NCBI GenBank assembly: GCA_024707385.1
Contig: JANPZW010000013.1
Span: 629,465 to 693,464, forward strand
Direction: 5' to 3'
DNA length: 64,000 nucleotides
Source: Cellvibrionaceae bacterium
GTDB lineage: Bacteria; Pseudomonadota; Gammaproteobacteria; Pseudomonadales; Cellvibrionaceae
How positions within the stretch are numbered: the first letter of the stretch is position 1; each line of letters begins with the position of its first letter. Made by a program: the position numbers and the translations under genes. Under the pieces are notes generated by a model. The model did no database searches. It saw nothing but the letters and a program-made list of their open reading frames with translations, and was not told the DNA's origin. Positions 18,085 to 26,791 of this stretch are shown here, piece by piece.

Positions 18085-18896
18085 CGCCATTATCCGGAGT
18101 GCCGCCGCCGTTATTGTTTTGGTCGTTATTGCCCTGATTGTTGTTCTGGTTGTTGTTTTGATTGTTGTTGTTTTGATTATTGTTGCCTTGGTTATTACCA
18201 CCGGGCGGCAGATTCTGGTTATCCGGGCCTTTGCCCGGCAACAAGCTGTACAGGCGCTTGATCTCTCCCATGTCCTCAAGAGTCAGGGTCAATTCTATGG
18301 CAATCGGCAACTGCTCCGGCGGCCGGCCGGTGGCGGGCCAGGCGTCGAACCAGGGTCCGCCGGCAATCGAAACCCCCCGCCCCAGACGGCAATACCCGCA
18401 CGATCAGATTCGTCACGCCGTCCAGCAATTTTTGCTGCTGCGCTTCATCCTGCTCCGTTTCAACCGGGTTGTACCAGGTGTCGCGCCAGATGGTCTCCTC
18501 GATATAGCGATATCCGACCCGCACCTCTTCTGTGCGCCGCTGGTTCAGCGGATTCGCCATGCCGCCCCGCATAACCGTCAGCCAGTAATCATCACTGACT
18601 GCCACATAGAGCGCCGGCAGTGTTTCACCCAGGCGCTGGCGCAAGGTTTTAGGCACGGCGTTGCGCAAATCACTTTCGATGATGAAAAGCGTGCGATCTA
18701 TAGCCGCCAGACGGTCCATAGCCTCGCGCGTTGCCGCAGCCCCGGAGGCCGCGGTGTTGAAGGCTTGCGAGGCGAGCATGGCGATCATCGCCATGATGAA
18801 TAGCGCCACCATCACTTCCATCAGAGTGAAACCTGCTGAGGCCACCTTGCAGTAGAGGCGACCTCGTCCCCGCAGGCGCGGATTTGGGCTATTCAA
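18068..18896 (-). CDS. gspJ: Type II secretion minor pseudopilin GspJ with Asn/Gln-rich tail; apparent frameshift
   Basis: Corrected length about 275 residues from TTG 18896 (ATG 18917 is possible but would overlap gspI more). Prepilin cleavage site SAG|FTLMEVMVALFIMAMIAML. Then GspJ features such as YRYIEETIWRDTWYNPVE. The frame changes at six C (18373-18378; one fewer expected) and continues IAGGPWFDAWPATGRPPEQL and LPIAIELTLTLEDMGEIKRL. After residues typical of the end of GspJ there is an extension of some 45 residues made almost only of Asn, Gln and Gly. Confidence 0.85.
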
Positions 18897-19281
18897 GCAG
18901 GAACCCCGAGAGTTCAACCAGATTGTTTTCCTCGCCCTGCATGCGCACCCGCACGCGCAAACGCAAAAGCCCTGGCAGGGCCGTTTCTTCCATTTCCGTC
19001 TGCCAGTCCCAGACCTCGCCCGCCATACGCGTGTCGTCCGCTTGGCGGCCGCGCGGCAGAACGCCCTGCAAACGCTGGGTCAGATAAATTTCCTGTAGTT
19101 TGTTTTCCGCCACCCAATAGGCGACAGCCACATCGCGGCTGTGGCCGGCGGCACTCGCCATCCCGCCGATGCGCATCAAAAGCGCGGGCAGCGCCAGGGC
19201 GACGACCAAAAGCGCCACCATGACTTCGACCAGGGTAAAGCCCCCGACCACGGTAAATCCTGTGCTTTTTCTAGAAGCCAT
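18889..19281 (-). CDS. gspI: Type II secretion minor pseudopilin GspI
   Basis: 130 residues from ATG 19281, which overlaps the end of gspH (AATGGCTTCTAG). Prepilin leader and cleavage VVGG|FTLVEVMVALLVVALALPAL, then AYWVAENKLQEIYL, a typical GspI stretch. Tip pseudopilin that forms a complex with GspJ and GspK. Intact. Confidence 0.94.
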   Translation of the reverse strand: MASRKSTGFTVVGGFTLVEVMVALLVVALALPALLMRIGGMASAAGHSRDVAVAYWVAENKLQEIYLTQRLQGVLPRGRQADDTRMAGEVWDWQTEMEETALPGLLRLRVRVRMQGEENNLVELSGFLLE

Positions 19282-19844
19282 TTTTGGCTCCTTCCGGCGG
19301 TTCCGGCGCTTCACGCCAGACCAATTGACCAGTTTCGTCCACCTCAATGTGCTGGCTGAACCCGGGGATGCGCCGGTCGGTGATTTCGATGACTATGGGA
19401 GTGATTTCCCCCGACGGGTAATAAGCCGTCACAGGGGTGGTGCGATCCACCTGGGATTCGTAATCCCACAGCATTTCGTTGATCTCCACCGTCAGTTGAA
19501 CAGTGGGCGGCAGGGTGACGGTGGGCGCGTTCGGCATTTTTTTGCCAGCCTTCACTACTTGAAGTGATCCAGCTGTAACGCCAGCCGATCTCGTCGACGG
19601 ACTGGCCGCGCTGCACCTGCCACTCCGGTGGCTCGAGAAACAGCGCAGAGGTTTCTCCCGAGAGAATGGCGCGCTCGCTGGCAAACTGCGCGAGCCCCAT
19701 AAACTGCTCAATGGTGTTCCAGATTTCCTCTTCCGGTTCGCCACCCCGCATGGTCAGGGATACCATAGCGAGGCCCATGCCGATCACCAGAATGACCGCC
19801 ATCAGCTCCAGCAGCGAAAAACCACCTTGAGCCTTTATCTTCAT
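19271..19844 (-). CDS. gspH: Type II secretion pseudopilin GspH; apparent frameshift
   Basis: Corrected length 190 residues. Cleavage site AQGG|FSLLELMAVILVIGMGLAMV, then FMGLAQFASERAILSGETSA. The frame changes at seven T (19537-19543; one fewer expected), so that SEGWQK joins MPNAPTVTLPPTVQLTVEIN and the protein ends EPPEGAKNGF. Its start overlaps the end of gspG by 4 bases. Confidence 0.88.
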
Positions 19845-20296
19845 ACATGTTGCTTAGGGGTGAGATCCTGAGCATCATCCCAGTAACCCACATCCGCATC
19901 CTCGCCTTCGCCGCCGCGCACGCCATCGGCGCCCAGGGAATACATATCAAACGGTCTGCCGGCGTCACCGGGACTGACGTAGATGTAGTCATTCTCCCAG
20001 GGATCCTTGGGGATCTTATCCATATATTGGCGCCAGCGCTTCGGCTCTGGATCGCCGCTCGGCTTCATCACCAACGCCATCAAGCCCTGCTCGGTAGTGG
20101 GATAGCGATAGTTGTCGAGGCGGTAGGAGTCCAACGCTGTTTTTAAATTGCCAAAGTGCGCTTTTACCGTTTGTGCTTTGGCTTGGCTGATGTTGTCGAA
20201 TACACGCGGCCCCACCACACTGAGCAGCAGCCCCATGATCACGATCACGACCATGATTTCGATCAAGCTGAAACCACGCTGACCACCTTGTTTCAT
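19841..20296 (-). CDS. gspG: Type II secretion major pseudopilin GspG
   Basis: 151 residues. Prepilin cleavage site QRG|FSLIEIMVVIVIMGLLLSVV with Glu at position 5 of the mature form. The body has the conserved DSYRLDNYRYPTTEQGLMAL and GKDPWGNPY-like KIPKDPWENDYIYVSPGDAG. The end carries acidic Ca-binding loop residues (GGEGEDADVGYWDD). It forms the pseudopilus shaft. Intact, 37 bases after gspF. Confidence 0.97.
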   Translation of the reverse strand: MKQGGQRGFSLIEIMVVIVIMGLLLSVVGPRVFDNISQAKAQTVKAHFGNLKTALDSYRLDNYRYPTTEQGLMALVMKPSGDPEPKRWRQYMDKIPKDPWENDYIYVSPGDAGRPFDMYSLGADGVRGGEGEDADVGYWDDAQDLTPKQHV

Positions 20297-20333
20297 AAAT
20301 CCCCCTGAAATTATTAGAAATGCCGGATTTCGA

Positions 20334-21578
20334 TTAACGACCTACCATTTGGTTCATCTGGAAGATCGGCAGCATAATCGCCATCACAATAAAAAAGACG
20401 ATGCCCGCCATGAACAGAATCATGGCCGGCTCCATCAGACCCATCATTGTCCCCAATGTGAAAGACAGTTCCCGCTCCTGGTTGCGCGCGGCGTGGAGAA
20501 GCTGATCCGCCAACTGGCCATTGGCTTCACCACTCGCCACCATCTGCACGATCAGCGGTGGGAATTCATCCACCTGATCCATGGCGCGACTCAGGCTGGT
20601 GCCCTCCTGGACCGATACCGCTATGGCTTTGGCCGCCTCCTGCATCACCCGGTTGGACAACACCTGGCTGGCAATACGCAGCGCCTCCAACAGAGGCACG
20701 CCGCTTTTCACCAGTAGCCCCAGCGTATTGGCATAGCGCGCAGCTTCGGAAACCCGGATGAATCCGCCAAAGAGCGGCATTTTCAGCAACAGCCGATGCC
20801 AGCGCAACTGGCGTTCCGGCGCTTTGAGAAGCTGTTTGAATAGAACGATCGCACCTATGATGCCGATGAGCACAAACACGCCATAGTTGACGATAAAGTC
20901 GCTCGTGCCGATCAGGATCTCGGTAATCAACGGCAGTTTTTGTTTGGTCTGGGAGAACATGCCCGTCAGCTTGGGGACGACAAACGCCATCAAGGCCATC
21001 ACCACACCCATGCTCACGCAGAGGAGGACAATCGGGTACATCATCGCCATCTGGATCTTCTGCCGGGTCTCCTGGCTGCTCTCGGTGTACTCGGCGAGCT
21101 GCTCCAGCACTGGGCCGAGGAAGCCGGCGGATTCACCCGCCTTCACCATGGCACGATAGAGAGTGTTGAAAGCGCGCGGCGCCTCCGCCATGGCCTGGGC
21201 CAGACTCAAGCCTTCCAAAACTCGGGAGCGGACCTGCAGCAGCAGGCTCTTGATCGCAGGTTTGCGGCTTTGTGTCGCGGCCGCCTGGAGAACTTCATCC
21301 AGAGGCAAACCGGACTGCAGTAGAGACGCCAGCTGGCGTGTGACCAGGGCTATCTCTTTGTGATTGAGTTTGGGGCCGCCACTGCCAAACAGGCGGCGTC
21401 CGCCGGAGGATTCAGGGTTGGCGGCGGATTTGCGCTTCTGTGACGAGCTGCGCACATCCAAAGGTTTGAGCTGGCGCTGCCGCAGCAGACTGCGGACATG
21501 GCGCTCCGAGTCTCCTTCGAGAACACCTTTGACGGTTTTGCCATTGGCATCCAGTGCCTGATAGGAATAAGCGCCCAT
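20334..21578 (-). CDS. gspF: Type II secretion inner-membrane platform protein GspF
   Basis: 414 residues. N-terminal MGAYSYQALDANGKTVKGVL is typical, and two GspF/PilC domains follow, with RQLASLLQSGLPLDEVLQAA and ANTLGLLVKSGVPLLEALRI. Membrane helices at about res 180-205, 220-245 and at the C-terminus (AMILFMAGIVFFIVMAIMLP). The linker RSSSQKRKSAANPESSGGRR is longer than usual. One base separates it from gspE. Confidence 0.97.
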   Translation of the reverse strand: MGAYSYQALDANGKTVKGVLEGDSERHVRSLLRQRQLKPLDVRSSSQKRKSAANPESSGGRRLFGSGGPKLNHKEIALVTRQLASLLQSGLPLDEVLQAAATQSRKPAIKSLLLQVRSRVLEGLSLAQAMAEAPRAFNTLYRAMVKAGESAGFLGPVLEQLAEYTESSQETRQKIQMAMMYPIVLLCVSMGVVMALMAFVVPKLTGMFSQTKQKLPLITEILIGTSDFIVNYGVFVLIGIIGAIVLFKQLLKAPERQLRWHRLLLKMPLFGGFIRVSEAARYANTLGLLVKSGVPLLEALRIASQVLSNRVMQEAAKAIAVSVQEGTSLSRAMDQVDEFPPLIVQMVASGEANGQLADQLLHAARNQERELSFTLGTMMGLMEPAMILFMAGIVFFIVMAIMLPIFQMNQMVGR

Positions 21579-21579
21579 A

Positions 21580-23094
21580 TCAACCGACGACCGTCACCCG
21601 CAGCAGCTCTTCCACACTGGTGATACCGGCAAGCACCTTGCGGCGACCATCTTCATCAATGGAATCGCAGAACTGGCGTGCATGCGCCAGCATCGCCTGT
21701 TCACCTACACCCTCATGGATCAGCTGGCGCAACACATCATCTACCGGAATCAATTCATAAATACCGGTCCGGCCGCGGTAGCCGGTGTGGTGGCATTTGT
21801 CGCAGCCGACCGCGTGGTAAATACGGCTGCCCTTGGGAATATTGATGCGCTCGCATTCGGAATCGCTGGCGTCGTGGGGCCTTTTACAGTCCTGGCAGAG
21901 CTTGCGCACCAGACGCTGCGCCATCAAGGCTTCGAGACTGGATGAGAGCAGGAAGGGTTCGATCCCCAGATCCTGCAGACGCATAATCGCCCCTATGGCG
22001 GTGTTGGTGTGCAACGTCGATAACAGCAAGTGACCGGTCAAACTCGCCTGCACGGCGATGGCGGCAGTTTCCCGATCGCGGATCTCACCGATCATCACGA
22101 TATCCGGGTCCTGACGCAAAATGGCGCGCAGGCCGCGGGCGAAGGTCATGTCGACCTTGGTGTTCACCTGGGTCTGACCTATACCCGGCAAAACATATTC
22201 GATCGGGTCTTCTACGGTGAGAATGTTGCGAGCCCGGGTATTCAAATGGCTCAAACCGGAATAGAGCGTAGTGGTTTTACCGGAACCCGTCGGACCCGTC
22301 ACCAGAATAATGCCGTGGGGTTTGGCCAGCGCGGCTTTGAAATCGCGCAGGACTCGTTCCGGCATATTCAGCTGTTCCAGTGAGATAGCACCGGCCGCTT
22401 GGTCGAGAATACGCAGTACCACCCGCTCGCCGTGGGCGGAGGGCATGGTCGAAACCCGCAGATCCACCGCGTGGCCGGCGAGCTTGACGGTGATACGGCC
22501 GTCCTGGGGAATACGCTTTTCGGCAATATCGAGCCGCGCCATAACCTTCAAACGCGACACCAGCACAGGGGCGAGAGCCGGTTTGGGTGAGAGAACTTCT
22601 TTGAGCACACCGTCGATACGGAAACGCACCGAGACGCGGTCTTCATAGGGTTCGACGTGAATATCCGACGCCTTTTCCTGCACTGCCTGGGAGAGGATAG
22701 CGTTGATCAAGCGAATCACCGGCGCGTCGCCTTCGCCGCTCAGCAGCTCGCCGTCGTCTATATCTTCAGCCAAGGCGGACAGGTCGAAATCCGCATCCAT
22801 GTCTTCCACAGCTTGCTGGGCTTCGGTGTCGCTGCTCTGGTAGAACTTGGTGAGACGGCTTTTGAATTCGCTCTCGGTGAGCTCTTCCATCTCCAGTGGC
22901 GCGCTCATATAGCGGCGCAGCTCGCGCAGGGTCTTGAGCTTGAGGCCGGGCAGATGCAACAAACGACCGCTTTCGATCATTACGCCATTGCTCGATGCGT
23001 AGGAATACGGCAAACGGACCCTCACCGGAGCAGGGGCGTCCGGCTGGTCCAACACCGGCTCGTTCGACTGATCTAAATCGGACATTAGTTCCAT
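21580..23094 (-). CDS. gspE: Type II secretion ATPase GspE
   Basis: 504 residues. N1 domain (LKTLRELRRYMSAPLEMEEL), Walker A GPTGSGKTTTL (res 267-277), Asp box VEDPIEY, Walker B-type DIVMIGEIRDRETA, and the zinc tetracysteine CQDCKRP ... CDKCHHTG. It is a hexameric ATPase that drives pseudopilus assembly from the cytoplasm, bound through GspL. Start ATG 23094, 4 bases after the gspD stop; an ATG three codons in (23085) is an alternative. Confidence 0.97.
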   Translation of the reverse strand: MELMSDLDQSNEPVLDQPDAPAPVRVRLPYSYASSNGVMIESGRLLHLPGLKLKTLRELRRYMSAPLEMEELTESEFKSRLTKFYQSSDTEAQQAVEDMDADFDLSALAEDIDDGELLSGEGDAPVIRLINAILSQAVQEKASDIHVEPYEDRVSVRFRIDGVLKEVLSPKPALAPVLVSRLKVMARLDIAEKRIPQDGRITVKLAGHAVDLRVSTMPSAHGERVVLRILDQAAGAISLEQLNMPERVLRDFKAALAKPHGIILVTGPTGSGKTTTLYSGLSHLNTRARNILTVEDPIEYVLPGIGQTQVNTKVDMTFARGLRAILRQDPDIVMIGEIRDRETAAIAVQASLTGHLLLSTLHTNTAIGAIMRLQDLGIEPFLLSSSLEALMAQRLVRKLCQDCKRPHDASDSECERINIPKGSRIYHAVGCDKCHHTGYRGRTGIYELIPVDDVLRQLIHEGVGEQAMLAHARQFCDSIDEDGRRKVLAGITSVEELLRVTVVG

Positions 23095-23098
23095 AGGA

Positions 23099-25144
23099 TC
23101 ACTGCTCTATCAGAGGTGCCGGAATATTTGCAGGCTCCTCTGTGGCTTCATCCTGGGCCGCTTTTGCCGCCGGCGTGACTATAACGCCATTCTCAGCTCC
23201 GGCCGGCTGCCCTGGAAGACTGTAAGAGCTGAACTCAGGTAGGACAGAAACCCCGGAATCCTTCCGGCGCATAAAACCGCCCTCTCGTTGTTTGAGCTGC
23301 TGATCACGCAAATATTTGTATTTTTCCGCCGTTGCGCCCGCCAGCGATTCGACATCCCGGATGACGGTCACCTTGAGGAATACCATCAGATTCGTGCGGA
23401 CCTTGTTCCGATTCTCAGAGCGGAACAAACGCCCCAACACCGGAATCCGTCCCAGTACCGGGACCCGCAACTCACCCTTGCTCAGCTGGTCTTCGATCAA
23501 GCCACCCAATACCACCACTTCACCGTTGGAGGCCATGACTTTGGTTTCGATCTTGCGCTGATTGGTGACGAAACCCTGGTCCGCCGGAGACGAGGTATCA
23601 ATGCTCGACACCTCCTGCGCTACCGTCAGCAAAATGGTGCTTCCTTCGTTTACTTGGGGCGTAACCGTTAACTTGATACCCACGTCCTGACGCTGGATGG
23701 TCTGGAAAGGGCTAAAGCCACCGTTGGTCGTGGTGGAGGTGGAACCGGTGAGAATCGGTATATTTTTACCTACAACGAAGCTGGCCTCTTGATTGTCCAT
23801 AGTCAACAACGATGGGGTCGACAATATGTTGGTCTGACCTTCGTCTTCCAGGGCGTTGACCAAGGCGAGAAAACTGTTGTCGTTGTTTTGTCCCACCACA
23901 CCGAAGAGCTGACCTGGGTCGCCAACGAGGGCGCCTGCCAATTTGCCTATGGCTTCGGTGCTGTTCTCGGCTCCTTCCAAGCCCAGGGCACCGGCGCCCA
24001 CGGTACCCAAGCGTGAGCCAGCACGAGCGGAGCTACCGAAAACACCTTTACTTGAATCGAGAAACAACCATTCGATACCGAGATTCTTGCGGGCGCTTTC
24101 GCCCACTTCAGCAATTACAGCCTCCACCAACACCTGGGCGCGCCGGATATCCAGGCGCGCCACCACATCCAGGAGCGAATCAAGGTCGTCTCCAGATGCA
24201 GTGATCAACAAGGCGTTGGTATCTTCGTCAGCCTCCACAGTGGCCGCCACAACATTCTCCTGCTTGCCGCCGGGCCCGAGCTTGGAGAGATTCGCCATGA
24301 CTTTGGTGAGCGTCTCCGCGACCGACTTGGCTTCTGCATAGTCGAGATAAACCACCCGCACATTGCCCGTCTGGGCGCGCGGTTTGTCGAGGCGGGTGAT
24401 CAGCGATTTCATGCGCTGGCGCTGCACATCCTCACCAGTGATCAACACCGCATTGTTGCGTTTGTCTGAGGTGAGGTTGAGCGAGTTGTTGGGCAGATTG
24501 TTATTGTTCGGGTCCGCCTTCTCCAGCCCCTGCAATACCTGCACTAAATCTGCGGCATTGGCGTATTTGAGCTCAACAATTTCCGTAATGGGTGTCGCCG
24601 ATTTATCGAGACGTTCGATCAATTCACGAATCCGGGCGATGTTTTCCGCCGAATCCGTAATGATGATGGCGTTGGATGGGTCGTAGGCGGACAGATGCGA
24701 ATGCTGGGGAACCAGCGGACGGATGGATGGCAGAATCTTCGCCGCTGCGATGTTCTGCAATTGGATAACCTGGGTGAGATACCCCTTTTCAGTACTGTTG
24801 CCACCGACCACCGGCACCGGAGAAGAACGAGCATCCTTGAGCGGTATGATCCGCAACACCCCTTCCACTTCCACCATGGAGAAATCGTGCATTTCGAGCG
24901 TTGTGCGGAACATCTGCAACAGCTCGGCCTCATTCATGGGCTTGGATGAGATGACCTTGATACGGCCCTTGACCCGGGGATCGATGATCACCGTGCGGCC
25001 AGTGACATCCGCCACGAACTTGATCAGTTCCTGAATATCCGAGTCCTTGAAGTTGATCATCCATGTCTGTTGGGCCCAGCTGTTGACCGCCAGGGTCAAC
25101 GCCAGTGCGCCAGCGGCGCCCAAGCTTGTTATTCTTCGCAACAC
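23099..25144 (-). CDS. gspD: Type II secretion secretin GspD
   Basis: 681 residues. Signal peptide (GAAGALALTLAVNSWAQ), N0 domain (INFKDSDIQELIKFVADVTG), N1-N3 domains (AKILPSIRPLVPQHSHLSAY; ITEIVELKYANAADLVQVLQ; NVRVVYLDYAEAKSVAETLT), then the secretin core with VGKNIPILTGSTSTTTNGGF and VVLGGLIEDQLSKGELRVPV. Forms the outer-membrane gate. A pilotin-binding S-domain-like tail follows. Confidence 0.97.
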   Translation of the reverse strand: MLRRITSLGAAGALALTLAVNSWAQQTWMINFKDSDIQELIKFVADVTGRTVIIDPRVKGRIKVISSKPMNEAELLQMFRTTLEMHDFSMVEVEGVLRIIPLKDARSSPVPVVGGNSTEKGYLTQVIQLQNIAAAKILPSIRPLVPQHSHLSAYDPSNAIIITDSAENIARIRELIERLDKSATPITEIVELKYANAADLVQVLQGLEKADPNNNNLPNNSLNLTSDKRNNAVLITGEDVQRQRMKSLITRLDKPRAQTGNVRVVYLDYAEAKSVAETLTKVMANLSKLGPGGKQENVVAATVEADEDTNALLITASGDDLDSLLDVVARLDIRRAQVLVEAVIAEVGESARKNLGIEWLFLDSSKGVFGSSARAGSRLGTVGAGALGLEGAENSTEAIGKLAGALVGDPGQLFGVVGQNNDNSFLALVNALEDEGQTNILSTPSLLTMDNQEASFVVGKNIPILTGSTSTTTNGGFSPFQTIQRQDVGIKLTVTPQVNEGSTILLTVAQEVSSIDTSSPADQGFVTNQRKIETKVMASNGEVVVLGGLIEDQLSKGELRVPVLGRIPVLGRLFRSENRNKVRTNLMVFLKVTVIRDVESLAGATAEKYKYLRDQQLKQREGGFMRRKDSGVSVLPEFSSYSLPGQPAGAENGVIVTPAAKAAQDEATEEPANIPAPLIEQ

Positions 25145-25146
25145 TG

Positions 25147-26091
25147 TTACCCCTCGGAGCTCATGGTAATTTGGATTGAATGCGTCGAGCCATCGCGCAT
25201 CACCTGCAGGTTGGCCTCTGTTGCATTTTTCAGCGCCTGATATACCTCGCGCACCTTCTGCGGCTCGTTAACCTCGATGCCGTTGACCGATACCACTATA
25301 TCGTCCTGGCGCAGGCCGACCTGATCGAACAATTCACGCTTGCGGCCCGGCCGAACCTTGTAACCGATCATGCGGCCGTTTTCGGTGGCCACCATAAACC
25401 GCACCACATCGCCAATATTCTGCGCCTGCTCGATCTGGTTGCGGCTGATGCTCGCCTGCATATCGGGCGCAGGACCTGTATTCACCGGCGGGGGCGTATA
25501 GGTCTGCGGCGACGAACTCGCGACTTTCAAACCATCCTCACCGTAGAGCCACAGCTCTTCGAGATTACCGTTGTTATTGAGGATGACTTTCAGTGAATGA
25601 ATCTCGGCGATCTTGACGCCGCGGGCGTCGTCGATCTCATCGCCGATTTTGTAAAGCTTCTGATTATCAGCACGACCGATGATCGCCCAGGATTTCTCCG
25701 GTTCATTGGCGGCAATGATCCCTTGCAGTTCGAGATTGAGCTGGGTTCGCTCTATAACCTGTTGCGTTTCAACCGGGGCGGCAATGGGCTGAGAGTTGAG
25801 ATCGCCAAACAGGTTCAACTGCTGCATCGCAGCTACATCCACGGCGCGCCCTGGGCCACCGTCAGTGCGCACCACCGCCACCGGGGTAACCGGTGCTGTC
25901 GGCAGTGTCGGTGGCGGAATGAGATACCAGACGAGAACAGCGAGATTGTGGCAAATCCAGAACAGCACCAGCGCCAACACCGCCAGACGCCAAAATTTCA
26001 GCGGCACCTTTTTCAGAGTTGCGCTCCCTTGCGCAAGAGCAGCTTCAGCTCCAGCGATATAGGAATGATTGGCAACGTTTTTCAGGGCCAC
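25147..26091 (-). CDS. gspC: Type II secretion protein GspC
   Basis: 314 residues. Cytoplasmic N-terminus, membrane helix (LAVLALVLFWICHNLAVLVW, about res 35-55), the HR domain that docks on GspD (LNLFGDLNSQ; LNLELQGIIAANEPEKSWAI, IGDEID), and a C-terminal PDZ domain (GYKVRPGRKRELFDQVGLRQ, then DDIVVSVNGIEV). First gene of the secretion operon; gspD starts 2 bases later. Confidence 0.95.
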   Translation of the reverse strand: MALKNVANHSYIAGAEAALAQGSATLKKVPLKFWRLAVLALVLFWICHNLAVLVWYLIPPPTLPTAPVTPVAVVRTDGGPGRAVDVAAMQQLNLFGDLNSQPIAAPVETQQVIERTQLNLELQGIIAANEPEKSWAIIGRADNQKLYKIGDEIDDARGVKIAEIHSLKVILNNNGNLEELWLYGEDGLKVASSSPQTYTPPPVNTGPAPDMQASISRNQIEQAQNIGDVVRFMVATENGRMIGYKVRPGRKRELFDQVGLRQDDIVVSVNGIEVNEPQKVREVYQALKNATEANLQVMRDGSTHSIQITMSSEG

Positions 26092-26179
26092 CAGGGTTCT
26101 CCATATTGGGGCGATGGAACGGGGATTGAAGAAACCTGCGCCAGAGCGCGGCTACAGGGTGCGCAAGTATGCGGCCAAA

Positions 26180-26260
26180 TTATTATGAATTCATCCCAAT
26201 ATCTCTTAATTTGAGCAAAGCTGTAAACACTTAGCATCAAATATAGCCTTTAGATTCCGT
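26180..26260 (-). promoter_or_regulatory. Possible promoter region of the gsp operon
   Basis: AT-rich stretch 90-170 bases upstream of gspC. On the minus strand TTTACA is followed after 18 bases by GATATT. Both hexamers are imperfect, so this is a weak candidate. Confidence 0.3.
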
Positions 26261-26294
26261 ATTTTGGGGGCTATTCCTCATCCGAAGTCTCACC

Positions 26295-26323
26295 TTGTTT
26301 CGCCTTATAAGTGTTTGTATCCT
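26295..26323 (+). promoter_or_regulatory. Sigma-70-type promoter for the 26350 gene
   Basis: TTGTTT (26295-26300), a 17-base spacer and TATCCT (26318-26323), 27 bases before the ATG. A GAGG ribosome site follows at about 26339. It lies back to back with the gsp promoter region. Confidence 0.5.
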
Positions 26324-26349
26324 AACGCGCTCAGTCGCGAGGTCCCTGC

Positions 26350-26697
26350 ATGCAAGAGGTCTATATCATCCGCAATCAGGATCATCTCTACCTGAACAAA
26401 CAGGGGGAGTGGGTGGATGGTTGCGACAGCCACAGCTTGTTCCGCACCGCGCATAAAGATGAAGCGCTCAACACCAAGGTGGAACTCTCCGTCCGCCACC
26501 CCCATTTGCGCCTGACCCTCGTTACGGGCGCTCTCGACGAGAAAGGTCAAGTGGTCTTGCGGAGCAGTGAAACTCCCGCTATTGACCCAGGTCCAGGTGG
26601 TTTGTTCAGGCCCGCTGACTCCCCTTTCACGGAATCTGGAGCGGATCACATGTCCGAGACTCCGGAGACACAACAAATGGCAGACTCCGACGTCTGA
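26350..26697 (+). CDS. Small protein of unknown function
   Basis: 115 residues, soluble, no signal peptide. MQEVYIIRNQDHLYLNKQGE followed by WVDG and HKDEALNTKVELSVRHPHLR suggest a compact folded N-terminal part. The last 40 residues are low-complexity and acidic. GAGG lies 7 bases before the ATG. I recognise no family. It sits upstream of gshA, and the 94-base gap makes co-transcription possible. The antisense frame here is a shadow. Confidence 0.55.
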   Translation: MQEVYIIRNQDHLYLNKQGEWVDGCDSHSLFRTAHKDEALNTKVELSVRHPHLRLTLVTGALDEKGQVVLRSSETPAIDPGPGGLFRPADSPFTESGADHMSETPETQQMADSDV

Positions 26698-26791
26698 TCG
26701 ATCCGCCAGCAACATTTCCCGGTCAAGATTTCTTAAGACTAGCCGCAAAATCCCGGGGCGGCGCTCCGCTCATCAATCGAGGATTTCCAGA

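Noticed and set aside
18110..18200. Repeat array as CRISPR or telomere-like element
   Set aside because: It is in frame inside gspJ and encodes Asn/Gln; units are too short and irregular for CRISPR.
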